From Bog-473 sp963809825 (GTDB lineage: Bacteria > Actinomycetota > Acidimicrobiia > Acidimicrobiales > RAAP-2), in the NCBI GenBank assembly GCA_963809825.1, contig CAWELJ010000003.1, positions 425,939 to 489,938 on the forward strand: 64,000 nucleotides of DNA. The letters are read 5' to 3'. Shown piece after piece: positions 7,384 through 14,317 of the stretch; position 1 is the stretch's first letter, and each line of letters begins with the position of its first letter. The notes under the pieces were generated by a model. That model ran no database searches, was not told the origin of the DNA, and saw only the letters and a list, made by a program, of their open reading frames with translations. The translations under genes and the position numbers were made by a program.

Positions 7384-8562
7384 ATGACGGCCCTGCACGT
7401 TCCCGTCGTCTCCCGCACCTCGTTCGGCTTCGCCCCACCGGAGGACCGCCACCCCTCGCCCGGTCGCGGCGGCGGGCCGGCCGGCGCCGCGACCGAGCAG
7501 ACGGCGAGGCTGCTGTGGGAGGCCTGCCGCCGTGATCCCGATCCGGCCTCCGTCCGGCGGGCCCTCGCCGGTGGGGCCGACATGGCCCGGGCGGTGACCG
7601 CCGCCTCGGAGCACCGCATCGGCCCGCTCCTGTGGCGGGCGCTCGGCGCGGCCGGCCGCCTCGATGCGCTCGGCCCCGACCGGGCGGTGCTCGGCGCCAT
7701 GGCCGACGCCTTCCGGATGGAGGCGCTGCTCCTGCTGCCCCGTGCCGTTGCGCTGGCGGTCAGCCCGCTCACCGCTGCCGGCCTCGAGCCGGTCGTGTTC
7801 AAGGGGCCGGCCGTCGCCGCCCGCTACCCCGAGCCCGGGCTGCGCCCGATGGAGGACATCGACCTCCTGCTCCCCCGGGCCGCCCACCAGCACGCGCTCG
7901 ACGCCCTGCGCCGGGCCGGGTGGCGGGTGGCGCGCCCCGGTGGGAGCGACCTCTACGACACCGCGCTGACCCACCCCGAGGTGCCCTCGCTGTTCCTCGA
8001 GCTGCACTACGGGCTCGAGGGCACGTCGCAACGCGTCACCGCGCTCGACCCCGAGCGGCTGTGGGCGCGCCGCCAGCCGCTGGCGTGCGCGGGCACGCCG
8101 GCATTCGGGTTGCCGCCGGCCGAGGAGCTCGTGGTGCTCGCCGCCCACGCCGGCAAGCCGCACCACGGCTTCGTCCGGCTGATGTGGATCGCCGACCTGG
8201 CCATGATCGTCGGGGACGCCGCCGGGCGCGGCGAGCCCGTCGACTGGGACCGCGTGCGCGCCGCGGCCGGGAGCGCCCGGTGCGTCACGGTGGTGGGAGC
8301 GGCGCTGGAACTGGCCCGCCGGACCGGCGTCGACGCGCCGACCGGTCTCTTCCCGCTGCCCACCCGGGGGTGGCGCGGCGATGCCATGGGGCGCCTGCTG
8401 TCGGTCACCTGGCCCCTGACCCACCTGGAGCTGCCCGGCTATCAGCTCAACTACGCGCTCACCGACACCCGCGCCCAGCGCCTGAAGATCCTCCTCGTGC
8501 TCCTCGCCTCGGGCCATGGAGTCGGCACGCGGGCGCGGCGCCTCGCCGGACTGACGCACTGA
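7384..8562 (+). CDS. NTP_transf_5-type nucleotidyltransferase family protein
   Basis: A 392-residue protein with the minimal nucleotidyltransferase core: VVFKGPAVAARY (KG at 140-141) and RPMEDIDLLLP with the catalytic DxD at 158-160, then the family's HAGKPHHGFVRLMWIADLAMI segment. This is the pattern of the uncharacterised nucleotidyltransferases of Pfam NTP_transf_5, found in exopolysaccharide and lasso-peptide clusters next to PqqD and HprK-like genes; one homologue modifies a phosphorylated lasso peptide. Here it is divergent from the Tat protein/kinase/PqqD operon, across a 260-base shared upstream region, so co-function is likely. ATG at 7384. The physiological acceptor is unknown. Confidence 0.82.
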   Translation: MTALHVPVVSRTSFGFAPPEDRHPSPGRGGGPAGAATEQTARLLWEACRRDPDPASVRRALAGGADMARAVTAASEHRIGPLLWRALGAAGRLDALGPDRAVLGAMADAFRMEALLLLPRAVALAVSPLTAAGLEPVVFKGPAVAARYPEPGLRPMEDIDLLLPRAAHQHALDALRRAGWRVARPGGSDLYDTALTHPEVPSLFLELHYGLEGTSQRVTALDPERLWARRQPLACAGTPAFGLPPAEELVVLAAHAGKPHHGFVRLMWIADLAMIVGDAAGRGEPVDWDRVRAAAGSARCVTVVGAALELARRTGVDAPTGLFPLPTRGWRGDAMGRLLSVTWPLTHLELPGYQLNYALTDTRAQRLKILLVLLASGHGVGTRARRLAGLTH

Positions 8563-8587
8563 CCCGGTTCTCGGGGCGAGCGGGTCA
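8560..8587. terminator. Bidirectional hairpin containing both stop codons
   Basis: Arms TGACCCG (8560-8566) and CGGGTCA (8581-8587) pair perfectly across a 14-base loop. The left arm begins with the TGA of the plus-strand nucleotidyltransferase gene and the right arm ends with the stop of the convergent minus-strand gene. There is no T tract, so terminator function is inferred from position. Confidence 0.5.
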
Positions 8588-9343
8588 GGGACCGGGGAAG
8601 ACGGCGCGCAACCGCTCGAGCACCGCCGCATCGCCCGTCACAGGCGGTGTATGCGCTGTGTCCAGGCGGCCGTAGACGAGCCGGCAGAACGCCTCGGCCG
8701 GCAGCACCAGGTCGGGGGCGCGCCCGCTCCCGCCGGCGCCGAGGTCCACGGCGTCGACGGCCAAACGGACGGTGAACTCGCGAACCGGGTCGGACGTGGC
8801 GACGACGACGTCGCGGACGGCGCCGGTCGGACGGCCGGTGTAGCGGGCGACGAGCCCCAGGTTGTCGACCACGACCGCGGCCGCGTCGTGCGGGAGCTGG
8901 GCGCCGTCGTCGAAGACGACCTCAATGTCCCAGGTGTGGAGCGCGTGCTCGTTGACCCGCGCGGAGGCGAACTGGTCGAAGTCGAAGGTCAACGGCCCCA
9001 TGGGGAAAGTCACGCGGGTGCGGTCGGGGGCGCCCACGGCCTCCAGGGCCTCGAGCACGGCCTCGTCGGCCACCAGGGCGTCGTCGGCCTTGGCCCGGGC
9101 CGGCTTCACGTTCCACTCGTCCCACACCGCGGGCGGGAAGTCGTCGGGGGTGGCGCGGCCGGCCAGGGCATCCTCCAGCCGGCGGCGCATGATGACGGCG
9201 GCGGACCCGAGGTGCGACAGCACGTCGGCGATCGACCACTCGCGGCAGTAGGACTGCGCCTCGAGCTCTGCGTCGTCGAGGCCCCGGCAGAGCTGGTGCA
9301 AACGGCCGACCGACGCGCGGAGCGGAGCGAGTTCGTTGTCCAT
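8585..9343 (-). CDS. Maleylpyruvate-isomerase-like (mycothiol-dependent, DinB-fold) protein
   Basis: A 252-residue protein of the MDMPI/DinB superfamily. The N-terminal four-helix part contains EWSIADVLSHLGSAAVIM with the expected metal-ligand histidine, a second in VNEHALHTWDIEVVF, and a C-terminal MDMPI_C-like domain (about 165-250). Members use mycothiol, the thiol of actinobacteria, in isomerisation, conjugation or detoxification reactions. ATG at 9343 lies 10 bases after the stop of a truncated FMN reductase gene, so they once formed an operon. A second MDMPI-type gene lies at 10649-11299. Substrate unknown. Confidence 0.85.
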   Translation of the reverse strand: MDNELAPLRASVGRLHQLCRGLDDAELEAQSYCREWSIADVLSHLGSAAVIMRRRLEDALAGRATPDDFPPAVWDEWNVKPARAKADDALVADEAVLEALEAVGAPDRTRVTFPMGPLTFDFDQFASARVNEHALHTWDIEVVFDDGAQLPHDAAAVVVDNLGLVARYTGRPTGAVRDVVVATSDPVREFTVRLAVDAVDLGAGGSGRAPDLVLPAEAFCRLVYGRLDTAHTPPVTGDAAVLERLRAVFPGP

Positions 9344-9353
9344 GTCCCCCGGT

Positions 9354-9745
9354 CTACCCGCCGGCGGCCCGCGCCGTCACGAGCGCCCGCATCCACCATT
9401 CGAGGTCGTCGGCCAGCGGCGCCATCTCGAATTCCACCGCCACGGCACGCAACTGCTCCACCGCACGCGCTCCACCGGTATTGCCCCAGCCGACGAACGC
9501 CACGGGCTTGCGTCGCCACTCCACGAACGTCGAGTCGAGTGCGTTCTTGAGCACCGCCGGATAGCCGTGGTTGTACTCCGCGGTGAGGATGACGTAGCCG
9601 TCGGCCCGGTCGATCACCCGGCCGAACCGCACGACCGCCTCGTCGGCGTCGTCGCGGCCGGTCCGGGCGGGCGGGTCGCCGTCGAAGAAGGTGAGCGGGT
9701 GGTCGCGCAGGTCGACCAGCTCGACGTCGAACGCGGCTCCATATT
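9354..9745 (-). pseudogene. NAD(P)H-dependent FMN reductase, 5' truncated
   Basis: The frame encodes the middle and C terminus of a flavodoxin-like FMN reductase: FDVELVDLRDHPLTFFDG, then GYVILTAEYNHGYPAVLKNALD (the family's EYNxGxPxxLKNxxD signature) and VAFVGWGNTGGARAVEQLR. The first 40 or so residues, including the flavin-phosphate loop (GSTRxGR), are missing. Upstream of about 9745 the sequence turns AT-rich and the frame has no start codon before a TAA; the first GTG (9632) would give only 92 residues. A deletion or insertion joined the AT-rich promoter of the divergent ArsR gene to the middle of this gene. Confidence 0.75.
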
Positions 9746-9749
9746 TAAC

Positions 9750-9785
9750 TTGACAGCTAACTAACTCTTAGGTTAAATACATCCC
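9750..9785 (+). promoter_or_regulatory. Strong sigma70-type promoter of the ArsR gene, probably leaderless
   Basis: TTGACA at 9750-9755, a 17-18 base spacer, and TTAAAT/TAAATA at 9773-9779. Transcription would start about 6-7 bases later, at the A of ATG 9786, so no leader or ribosome-binding site is left. The whole 45 bases are AT-rich in a region of about 70% GC. The element also holds short inverted TTAAC motifs (9745-9749 and 9772-9776) that could be the ArsR operator; that part is inference. Confidence 0.65.
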
Positions 9786-10162
9786 ATGACCATGACCGAG
9801 GAACGGCTCGATGCGGCGTTCGCCGCGCTGGCGGATCCGACCCGGCGGGCGATCCTGAGCCGCCTCGCTCGGGGCGACGCGACCGTGGGCGAGCTCGCCG
9901 CTCCGTTCGACATGTCGTTGCCGGGGATCTCCAAACATCTCAAGGTGCTCGAGCGCAGCGGGCTCATCTCGCGGGGCGCGACGCCCAGTTCCGGCCCTGC
10001 CACCTCGAGGTCGAGGCGCTCGACGGTGCGTTGGACTGGATCGGCGCGCACCGGCGCATGTGGGACGAGCGCTTCGACAAGCTCGATGCGCTGTTGGCCG
10101 ACATCCGGCAGGCCCCGGCGCCGACAGTGCCGCGCCGGAAGAAGGTGCGCCGCAGTGTCTGA
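9786..10162 (+). pseudogene. ArsR-family regulator with a one-base frameshift
   Basis: The N terminus (EERLDAAFAALADPTRRAILSRLARG ... DMSLPGISKHLKVLERSGLISR) is a typical ArsR winged helix. After residue 64 the right protein continues one frame over: RDAQFRPCHLEVEALDGALDWI ... MWDERFDKLDALLADI, ending at TGA 10160-10162. One G is missing in the GGGG run at about 9973-9976 (GRDAQFRPC expected). In the frame as given, the ORF instead runs on into the next gene and looks like a 288-residue ArsR-SRPBCC fusion. ArsR regulators of this subgroup usually control an adjacent AHSA1/SRPBCC gene, as here. Confidence 0.8.
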
Positions 10163-10652
10163 GCGCGCCGCTCCCAACGAGCTCCGGTTCACACGGGTCT
10201 TCGACGCACCACGCGAGCTCGTCTTCCGCTGCATGACCGACCCCGACCATCTCACCCACTTCTGGGGCCCCAAGGGGGTGCGCACTCCACGTGAGGGCAT
10301 CACGGTCGACGCCCGCCCGGGCGGGGTCTTCGAGACCGTGATGGTCAACGAGAGCGACGGCAACGAGTACGCCACCCGCGCCGTCTACGACGAGGTGCGG
10401 CCACCCGAGCGGCTGTCGTGGACCGAGGCGCACTCGGGCATGCAGGTGACGACGGAGTTCGTGGCGCTCGGACCGGACCGTACCGAGGTGCGGATCCATC
10501 AGCGGTACGTGCCCGAGGCCTTCCTGCTCCCCGAGGTCCAGGCCGGATTCCTGTCCTCGCTCGACCGCTTCGACGCCTATCTGGCGCGGGTGGCCGCACC
10601 GGAGCCTGCCGAGACGAGACCGGATCCCCCGGAGAAGGAGGCATCACCATGA
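10155..10652 (+). CDS. SRPBCC (AHSA1-like) domain protein
   Basis: A 165-residue START/SRPBCC-fold protein beginning at GTG 10155, eight bases before the end of the ArsR reading frame. Features: RFTRVFDAPRELVFRCMTDPDHLTHFWGPKG at the N terminus (strand, helix and the conserved WGP), then PGGVFETVMV, AVYDEVRPPERLSWTE, and a C-terminal helix LLPEVQAGFLSSLDRFDAYL. AHSA1-like proteins bind hydrophobic ligands; in ArsR-SRPBCC pairs the role is unknown. It overlaps the next gene by ATGA. Because of the frameshift upstream it appears fused to ArsR, but the linking 60 residues have no homology-like pattern. Confidence 0.83.
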   Translation: MSERAAPNELRFTRVFDAPRELVFRCMTDPDHLTHFWGPKGVRTPREGITVDARPGGVFETVMVNESDGNEYATRAVYDEVRPPERLSWTEAHSGMQVTTEFVALGPDRTEVRIHQRYVPEAFLLPEVQAGFLSSLDRFDAYLARVAAPEPAETRPDPPEKEASP

Positions 10653-11299
10653 GAGGTGACACCGCGCTGCACACTGACGCAGACCTCGCCGCGGCCGTCG
10701 CGGAGGAGTACCGCGCCCTGGCCGACCTGCTCGAAGCGTCGGATCCCGCGTCGTGGGACGCGCCCTCGCTGTGCGAGGGATGGCGCACCCGGGAGGTCGT
10801 GGCGCACATGACGATGCCGGGGCGCTACGCGGGCCCGGCCTTCATGGCCGAGCTGGAAGCCGCCGGCGGCGACTTCACCCGCCTGTCGAACACGGTGGCC
10901 GAGCGAGACGGGGCGTTGCCTCCTGCGGCGCTCCTCGCCGACCTGCGCTCCGAGGTGCTGCACGCGTGGCAGCCGCCGGGGGGAGGGATGGACGGGGCGC
11001 TGACGCACTGCGTGATCCACGGTCTCGACATCATTGAGGCAGTCCCGCTGGCGCGGCGGCTGCCCGACGAGCACGTCGCACGGGTCCTGGGCATCGTCGC
11101 CGGTCCGGGCGCGCCCAACCTCTTCGGCGTCGACCTCTCCGGCGTGGCGCTGCGGGCCGACGACCTCGACTGGTCGTGCGGTTCGGGCGCGGCGGTGACC
11201 GGGCCGGCGCAGGCGCTGGCCCTCGTGGCGTGCGGCCGCCTGTTGCCGCCGGGCCGGCTGGGCGGAGCGGCGGCCGGCCGCTTCACCTCGGGCAGCTAA
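10649..11299 (+). CDS. Maleylpyruvate isomerase family mycothiol-dependent enzyme
   Basis: A 216-residue MDMPI/DinB-fold protein. It contains PSLCEGWRTREVVAHMTMPGRY, in which the conserved W, the helix and the metal-site histidine are in place, then CVIHGLDIIEAVPL with the second histidine. It starts at ATG 10649 with GGAGG eight bases upstream and overlaps the SRPBCC stop (ATGA), so it belongs to the ArsR-controlled operon. A longer open frame upstream is only the SRPBCC gene read in another frame. Substrate unknown; related proteins are annotated TIGR03083. Confidence 0.85.
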   Translation: MRGDTALHTDADLAAAVAEEYRALADLLEASDPASWDAPSLCEGWRTREVVAHMTMPGRYAGPAFMAELEAAGGDFTRLSNTVAERDGALPPAALLADLRSEVLHAWQPPGGGMDGALTHCVIHGLDIIEAVPLARRLPDEHVARVLGIVAGPGAPNLFGVDLSGVALRADDLDWSCGSGAAVTGPAQALALVACGRLLPPGRLGGAAAGRFTSGS

Positions 11300-11660
11300 G
11301 CCCCCCTCGACAGCCAGGGTGACCAGGAGCAGATCTTCGTCAGTCCCCGGGACCACACCCTTTCGGTTCTGAACCTCTCGCAGGCGGTCGACGACACCGC
11401 GTGGCCGGGCGGCGGCGGCGGGACCCTCTTCGCGACCGATTCGACCCGCGACACGGTGGTCGCCGTGACGGGGCCCTTCCCGGACGGGCCGGTCGCCGCG
11501 GTCACGCCGTGCGGTTCCAACAGCGCCCCGTCGGTGTGCCCGGCACCGCCCACCTTCCCTGCCAATTCCTCGGCTCCTTGAACCCGTGGACCGGCCAGAT
11601 CACGGCGCTGCCCGTCGGGGGTGTCCCCTTCACCCCCCAGGGGCCTGCTGTTCATGAGCG
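11300..11660 (+). pseudogene. C-terminal remnant of a secreted actinobacterial protein
   Basis: Frame 11300-11581 reads SQGDQEQIFVSPRDHTLSVL, then DDTAWPGGGGGTLFATDST and VTPCGSNSAPSVCPAPPTFP; one missing T (about 11564) puts the continuation NFLGSLNPWTGQITALPVGG in the next frame, and one extra G near 11640 shifts it again to LLFM. This resembles the end of beta-propeller-like secreted proteins of unknown function seen in actinobacteria. The first 200 or so residues and the start are absent. Two independent shifts argue for real decay rather than a single error. Confidence 0.6.
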
Positions 11661-11702
11661 ATCGCGACCGGCAGCGTCACGGGTGATCTGAATCACGAGT
11701 GA

Positions 11703-11731
11703 ACGGCCGGTGCCGGCGCCGCACCGGCCGT
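11703..11731 (+). terminator. Perfect 11-bp hairpin
   Basis: ACGGCCGGTGC and its exact complement GCACCGGCCGT flank a 7-base loop. No T run follows (CACTCTCTT). It separates the decayed remnant upstream from the first ABC uptake operon, so it probably stops read-through. Confidence 0.6.
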
Positions 11732-11806
11732 CACTCTCTTGCGATTACCCGGCGCTCGTGTGTCGAAGGCTGTAACGTCACCGACAATGCCGGGGGGCTG
11801 GTACGC

Positions 11807-11863
11807 ATGACTGCTCGTGGGGCGCGCCCAGAGCGGATCCGCACCGCCCCCTGCCCCGGGTAG
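11807..11863 (+). CDS. Possible 18-residue leader ORF before the LIV operon
   Basis: ATG 11807 to TAG 11861-11863 encodes MTARGARPERIRTAPCPG. A GGGGGG site lies about 7 bases upstream, better than anything before the GTG of the next gene, whose start is 10 bases after this stop. It could be a translated leader coupling ribosome entry to livG. No branched-chain amino acid codon enrichment is seen, so attenuation is not suggested. Speculative. Confidence 0.25.
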   Translation: MTARGARPERIRTAPCPG

Positions 11864-11872
11864 GTCCGTCCG

Positions 11873-12733
11873 GTGGGCCCCATCCTCGAGGCGTCGACGA
11901 CGCCGGCGTCACCACAGACCGCGCCCGGGGGTGACGCCCTTCTCGTCGTCGAGCAGGTGGGCGTCGGTTTCGGCGGGCTCCTGGCGCTCGACGAGGTGTC
12001 GATGTCGGTCGCCTCGCGCGAGGTCGTCGGCGTCATCGGGCCGAACGGCGCCGGGAAGACGACCCTGTTCAACGTGATCTGCGGTTTCGTCCATCCCAGC
12101 TCGGGCACGATCACCTACCGCGGCAAGATCCTGCGCACGCATCACCCCCATGACCTGGCCAAGCTCGGGATCTCCCGCACGCTGCAGGGCATCGGCCTGT
12201 GCGCCGGACTGACGGTGCACGAGAACGTCATGCTCGGGGCCCAACCGGGGCTGCACAGCGACCTGGCGTCGTCCTTCCTCGGGTTGTGGCGCTCGAGTCG
12301 GGAGGAGCGGCGGGTGGCCGCCCGCGCCTTGGAGGTCCTCGACGAGCTCGGCGCCGCCGACTACGCCCGCCGGCTCCCCTCCGCCCTGCCCTACGCCATT
12401 CAGAAGCGCACCGCACTGGCCCGCGCCCTCATGGCGGAGCCGCAGCTGCTGCTGCTCGACGAGCCGGCGAGCGGGCTGTCCGAGAGCGAGATGGCGGCGC
12501 TCGGCTCGAGGATCCGCGGGCTGACGGAGCGCATGGCCGTGCTCCTCGTCGAGCACCACATGGACCTCGTCATGTCGGTCTGCGACCGCATCGTCGTCCT
12601 GAATTTCGGCCAGGTCATCGCCAGCGGCACCCCCGACGACATCCGCGCCGACCCGGCCGTGGTCAGTGCCTACCTCGGGCAAGAGGTGCGCCACCGCGAG
12701 CACGCTGACGACCGTGGGACGGACCGTGCTTGA
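11873..12733 (+). CDS. livG: LIV/HAAT-type ABC transporter ATP-binding protein (LivG-like), system 1
   Basis: A 286-residue ATPase for uptake of branched-chain amino acids or related compounds. It has Walker A GPNGAGKT (about residue 56), a Q-loop region GISRTLQ, and Walker B LLLLDEPASGL followed by the LivG-type AVLLVEHHMDLVM switch histidine. The signature motif is degenerate (ALPYAIQKRTALARAL instead of LSGGQ), a variant known in LivG relatives. GTG start at 11873. First structural gene of a five-gene operon; the next gene overlaps its end. Real substrate unknown; in catabolic actinobacteria such systems often import aromatic or other acids. Confidence 0.88.
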   Translation: MGPILEASTTPASPQTAPGGDALLVVEQVGVGFGGLLALDEVSMSVASREVVGVIGPNGAGKTTLFNVICGFVHPSSGTITYRGKILRTHHPHDLAKLGISRTLQGIGLCAGLTVHENVMLGAQPGLHSDLASSFLGLWRSSREERRVAARALEVLDELGAADYARRLPSALPYAIQKRTALARALMAEPQLLLLDEPASGLSESEMAALGSRIRGLTERMAVLLVEHHMDLVMSVCDRIVVLNFGQVIASGTPDDIRADPAVVSAYLGQEVRHREHADDRGTDRA

Positions 12734-13433
12734 GATCCGTGACCTCAGCGTCTCCTTCGGTGCGGTACAGGCTCTCCGGTCGGTCTCCTTCGACGCCGAG
12801 CCGGGTGCCGTCACCGCGGTGCTGGGGGCCAACGGCGCGGGGAAGACCACGCTGCTGCGCACTATCTCGGGGCTGGTGAAGCCCCGCGAGGGCTCCGTAC
12901 GCTTCGACGGGGAGCCGCTTCTCGGGCGCCACGTCGAGACCATCGCGCGCATGGGTGTCTCCCACGTGCCCGAAGGCCGCGGCGTGATCGAGGAGTTGAC
13001 CGTCGAGGAGAACCTTCGCCTCGCCACCCTCTGGTGCCTGCGCAAGCAGGAGCGCCAGGCCGCCATCGCCGAGATCTTCGAGCTCTTCCCCCGCCTCGAG
13101 GCGTTCCGCAAGCGGGCGGCCTCCACCCTCTCGGGCGGGGAGCGCCAGATGCTCGTCCTCGGACGGGCGCTGATCTCGCGGCCGCGGCTGCTGCTCCTCG
13201 ACGAACCGAGCCTCGGACTGGCCCCGATGGTCACGGCGCAGCTGATGGCCCTGATCCGCGCGCAGACAGAGGGCAAGGACATCACGGTGGTCCTCGTCGA
13301 GCAGAACGCACGCAGCGCCTTGTCGGTGTCGCACCACGCCGTGATCCTGAACCTCGGCCAGGTGGTCGTCTCCGACGCCGCCGCCACCGTGGCCGCCGAC
13401 GACGCACTGCGTCACCACTACCTCGGGTTCTGA
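12726..13433 (+). CDS. livF: LIV/HAAT-type ABC transporter ATP-binding protein (LivF-like), system 1
   Basis: A 235-residue ATPase with Walker A GANGAGKT, Q-loop VSHVPEGRGVIEELTVEENL (the LivF hallmark PEGR), canonical signature LSGGERQML, Walker B LLLLDEPSLGL, and the H-loop position occupied by VVLVEQNA (Q in place of the usual H, as in LivF proteins). Start taken as GTG 12726 (overlapping the livG stop); GTG 12714 is an alternative. It would pair with the livG product on the membrane complex. Confidence 0.88.
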   Translation: MLEIRDLSVSFGAVQALRSVSFDAEPGAVTAVLGANGAGKTTLLRTISGLVKPREGSVRFDGEPLLGRHVETIARMGVSHVPEGRGVIEELTVEENLRLATLWCLRKQERQAAIAEIFELFPRLEAFRKRAASTLSGGERQMLVLGRALISRPRLLLLDEPSLGLAPMVTAQLMALIRAQTEGKDITVVLVEQNARSALSVSHHAVILNLGQVVVSDAAATVAADDALRHHYLGF

Positions 13434-13437
13434 CGGC

Positions 13438-14316
13438 GTGAGCCTCTTCATCGACTACACCCTCAACGGCATCGCCAACGGGATGATCTACGCCACGCTG
13501 GCACTGGCGCTGGTCCTCGTCTACCGGGCGACCAAGATCATCAATTTCGCCCAGGGCGCGGCCGGCATGCTCACGACATTCATCGCGTTCAGCCTGCTGT
13601 CGCGCGGGCTCGGCTACTGGTGGGCCTTCGTCCTGGTGCTCGTCATCGGCTTCGCCATCGGGGCGGCGACCGAGCGCATCTTGATCCGACCCCTGCACGG
13701 GCGGTCGGAGCTGAACCCCGTCATCGTCACCATCGGGTTGTTGGTGGTGTTCGAGGGACTGGCCGGCGCCATTTACGGCAACGCCAGCCGCGGCTTCCCG
13801 GCCGCCTTCTCGCAAACCGGCCTGCGGGTCGGCAGCACGACGGTGGCCTTCTCCCACTTCGACCTCTTCATCCTGATCGCGGTGCTCGCCCTGATGGCCG
13901 GGACGCTGGTCCTCTTCCGTTACACCGCGCTGGGGCTGCGCATGCGGGCGACCGCCTTCTCCCGCGAGATCGCCCGGCTGCTCGGTGTGCGGGTGGGCAT
14001 CCTCCTCAGTCTCGGGTGGGGCCTGGCCGGCGTCGCCGGATCACTGGCCGGCCTCCTGGTCGCGCCGACGCGGTCGTTCGGCCCCTATTACATGGACCTG
14101 ATCCTCGTCTACGGATTCACGGCCGCCGTGATCGGCGGCCTCGAGAGCCCGGTGGGCGCGCTCGTGGGTGGGCTGATCGCCGGCCTGTGCATCTCCTACG
14201 TGGGCGGGTACCTCGGCTCGGGTCTCGAGCCTCTCGGCGCGCTGGCGCTGCTGATGGTCGCCCTGATGGCCCGCCCCGAGGGCATCTTCGCCCGCCCGCC
14301 GGCGAGGAGGGTCTGA
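13438..14316 (+). CDS. livH: Branched-chain amino acid-type ABC permease (LivH-like), system 1
   Basis: A 292-residue membrane protein with about eight hydrophobic segments. It begins FIDYTLNGIANGMIYATLALALVLVYRATKIINFAQG, the LivH N-terminal signature (GlxxGxxYaLlAlGlxliyr..ixNFAqG), and carries the conserved cytoplasmic loop TALGLRMRATAFSREIARLLGV and GFTAAVIGGLESPVGALVGG, the transporter-ATPase contact region. GTG start at 13438, four bases after livF. It forms one half of the transmembrane channel. Confidence 0.9.
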   Translation: MSLFIDYTLNGIANGMIYATLALALVLVYRATKIINFAQGAAGMLTTFIAFSLLSRGLGYWWAFVLVLVIGFAIGAATERILIRPLHGRSELNPVIVTIGLLVVFEGLAGAIYGNASRGFPAAFSQTGLRVGSTTVAFSHFDLFILIAVLALMAGTLVLFRYTALGLRMRATAFSREIARLLGVRVGILLSLGWGLAGVAGSLAGLLVAPTRSFGPYYMDLILVYGFTAAVIGGLESPVGALVGGLIAGLCISYVGGYLGSGLEPLGALALLMVALMARPEGIFARPPARRV

Positions 14317-14317
14317 G

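Noticed and set aside
6766..8631. 621-residue minus-strand ORF
   Set aside because: Antisense of the nucleotidyltransferase gene plus a wrong frame of the Tat protein; no recognisable domains.
9786..10652. Natural ArsR-SRPBCC fusion protein
   Set aside because: The linker is out-of-frame translation; restoring one base gives two normal overlapping genes.
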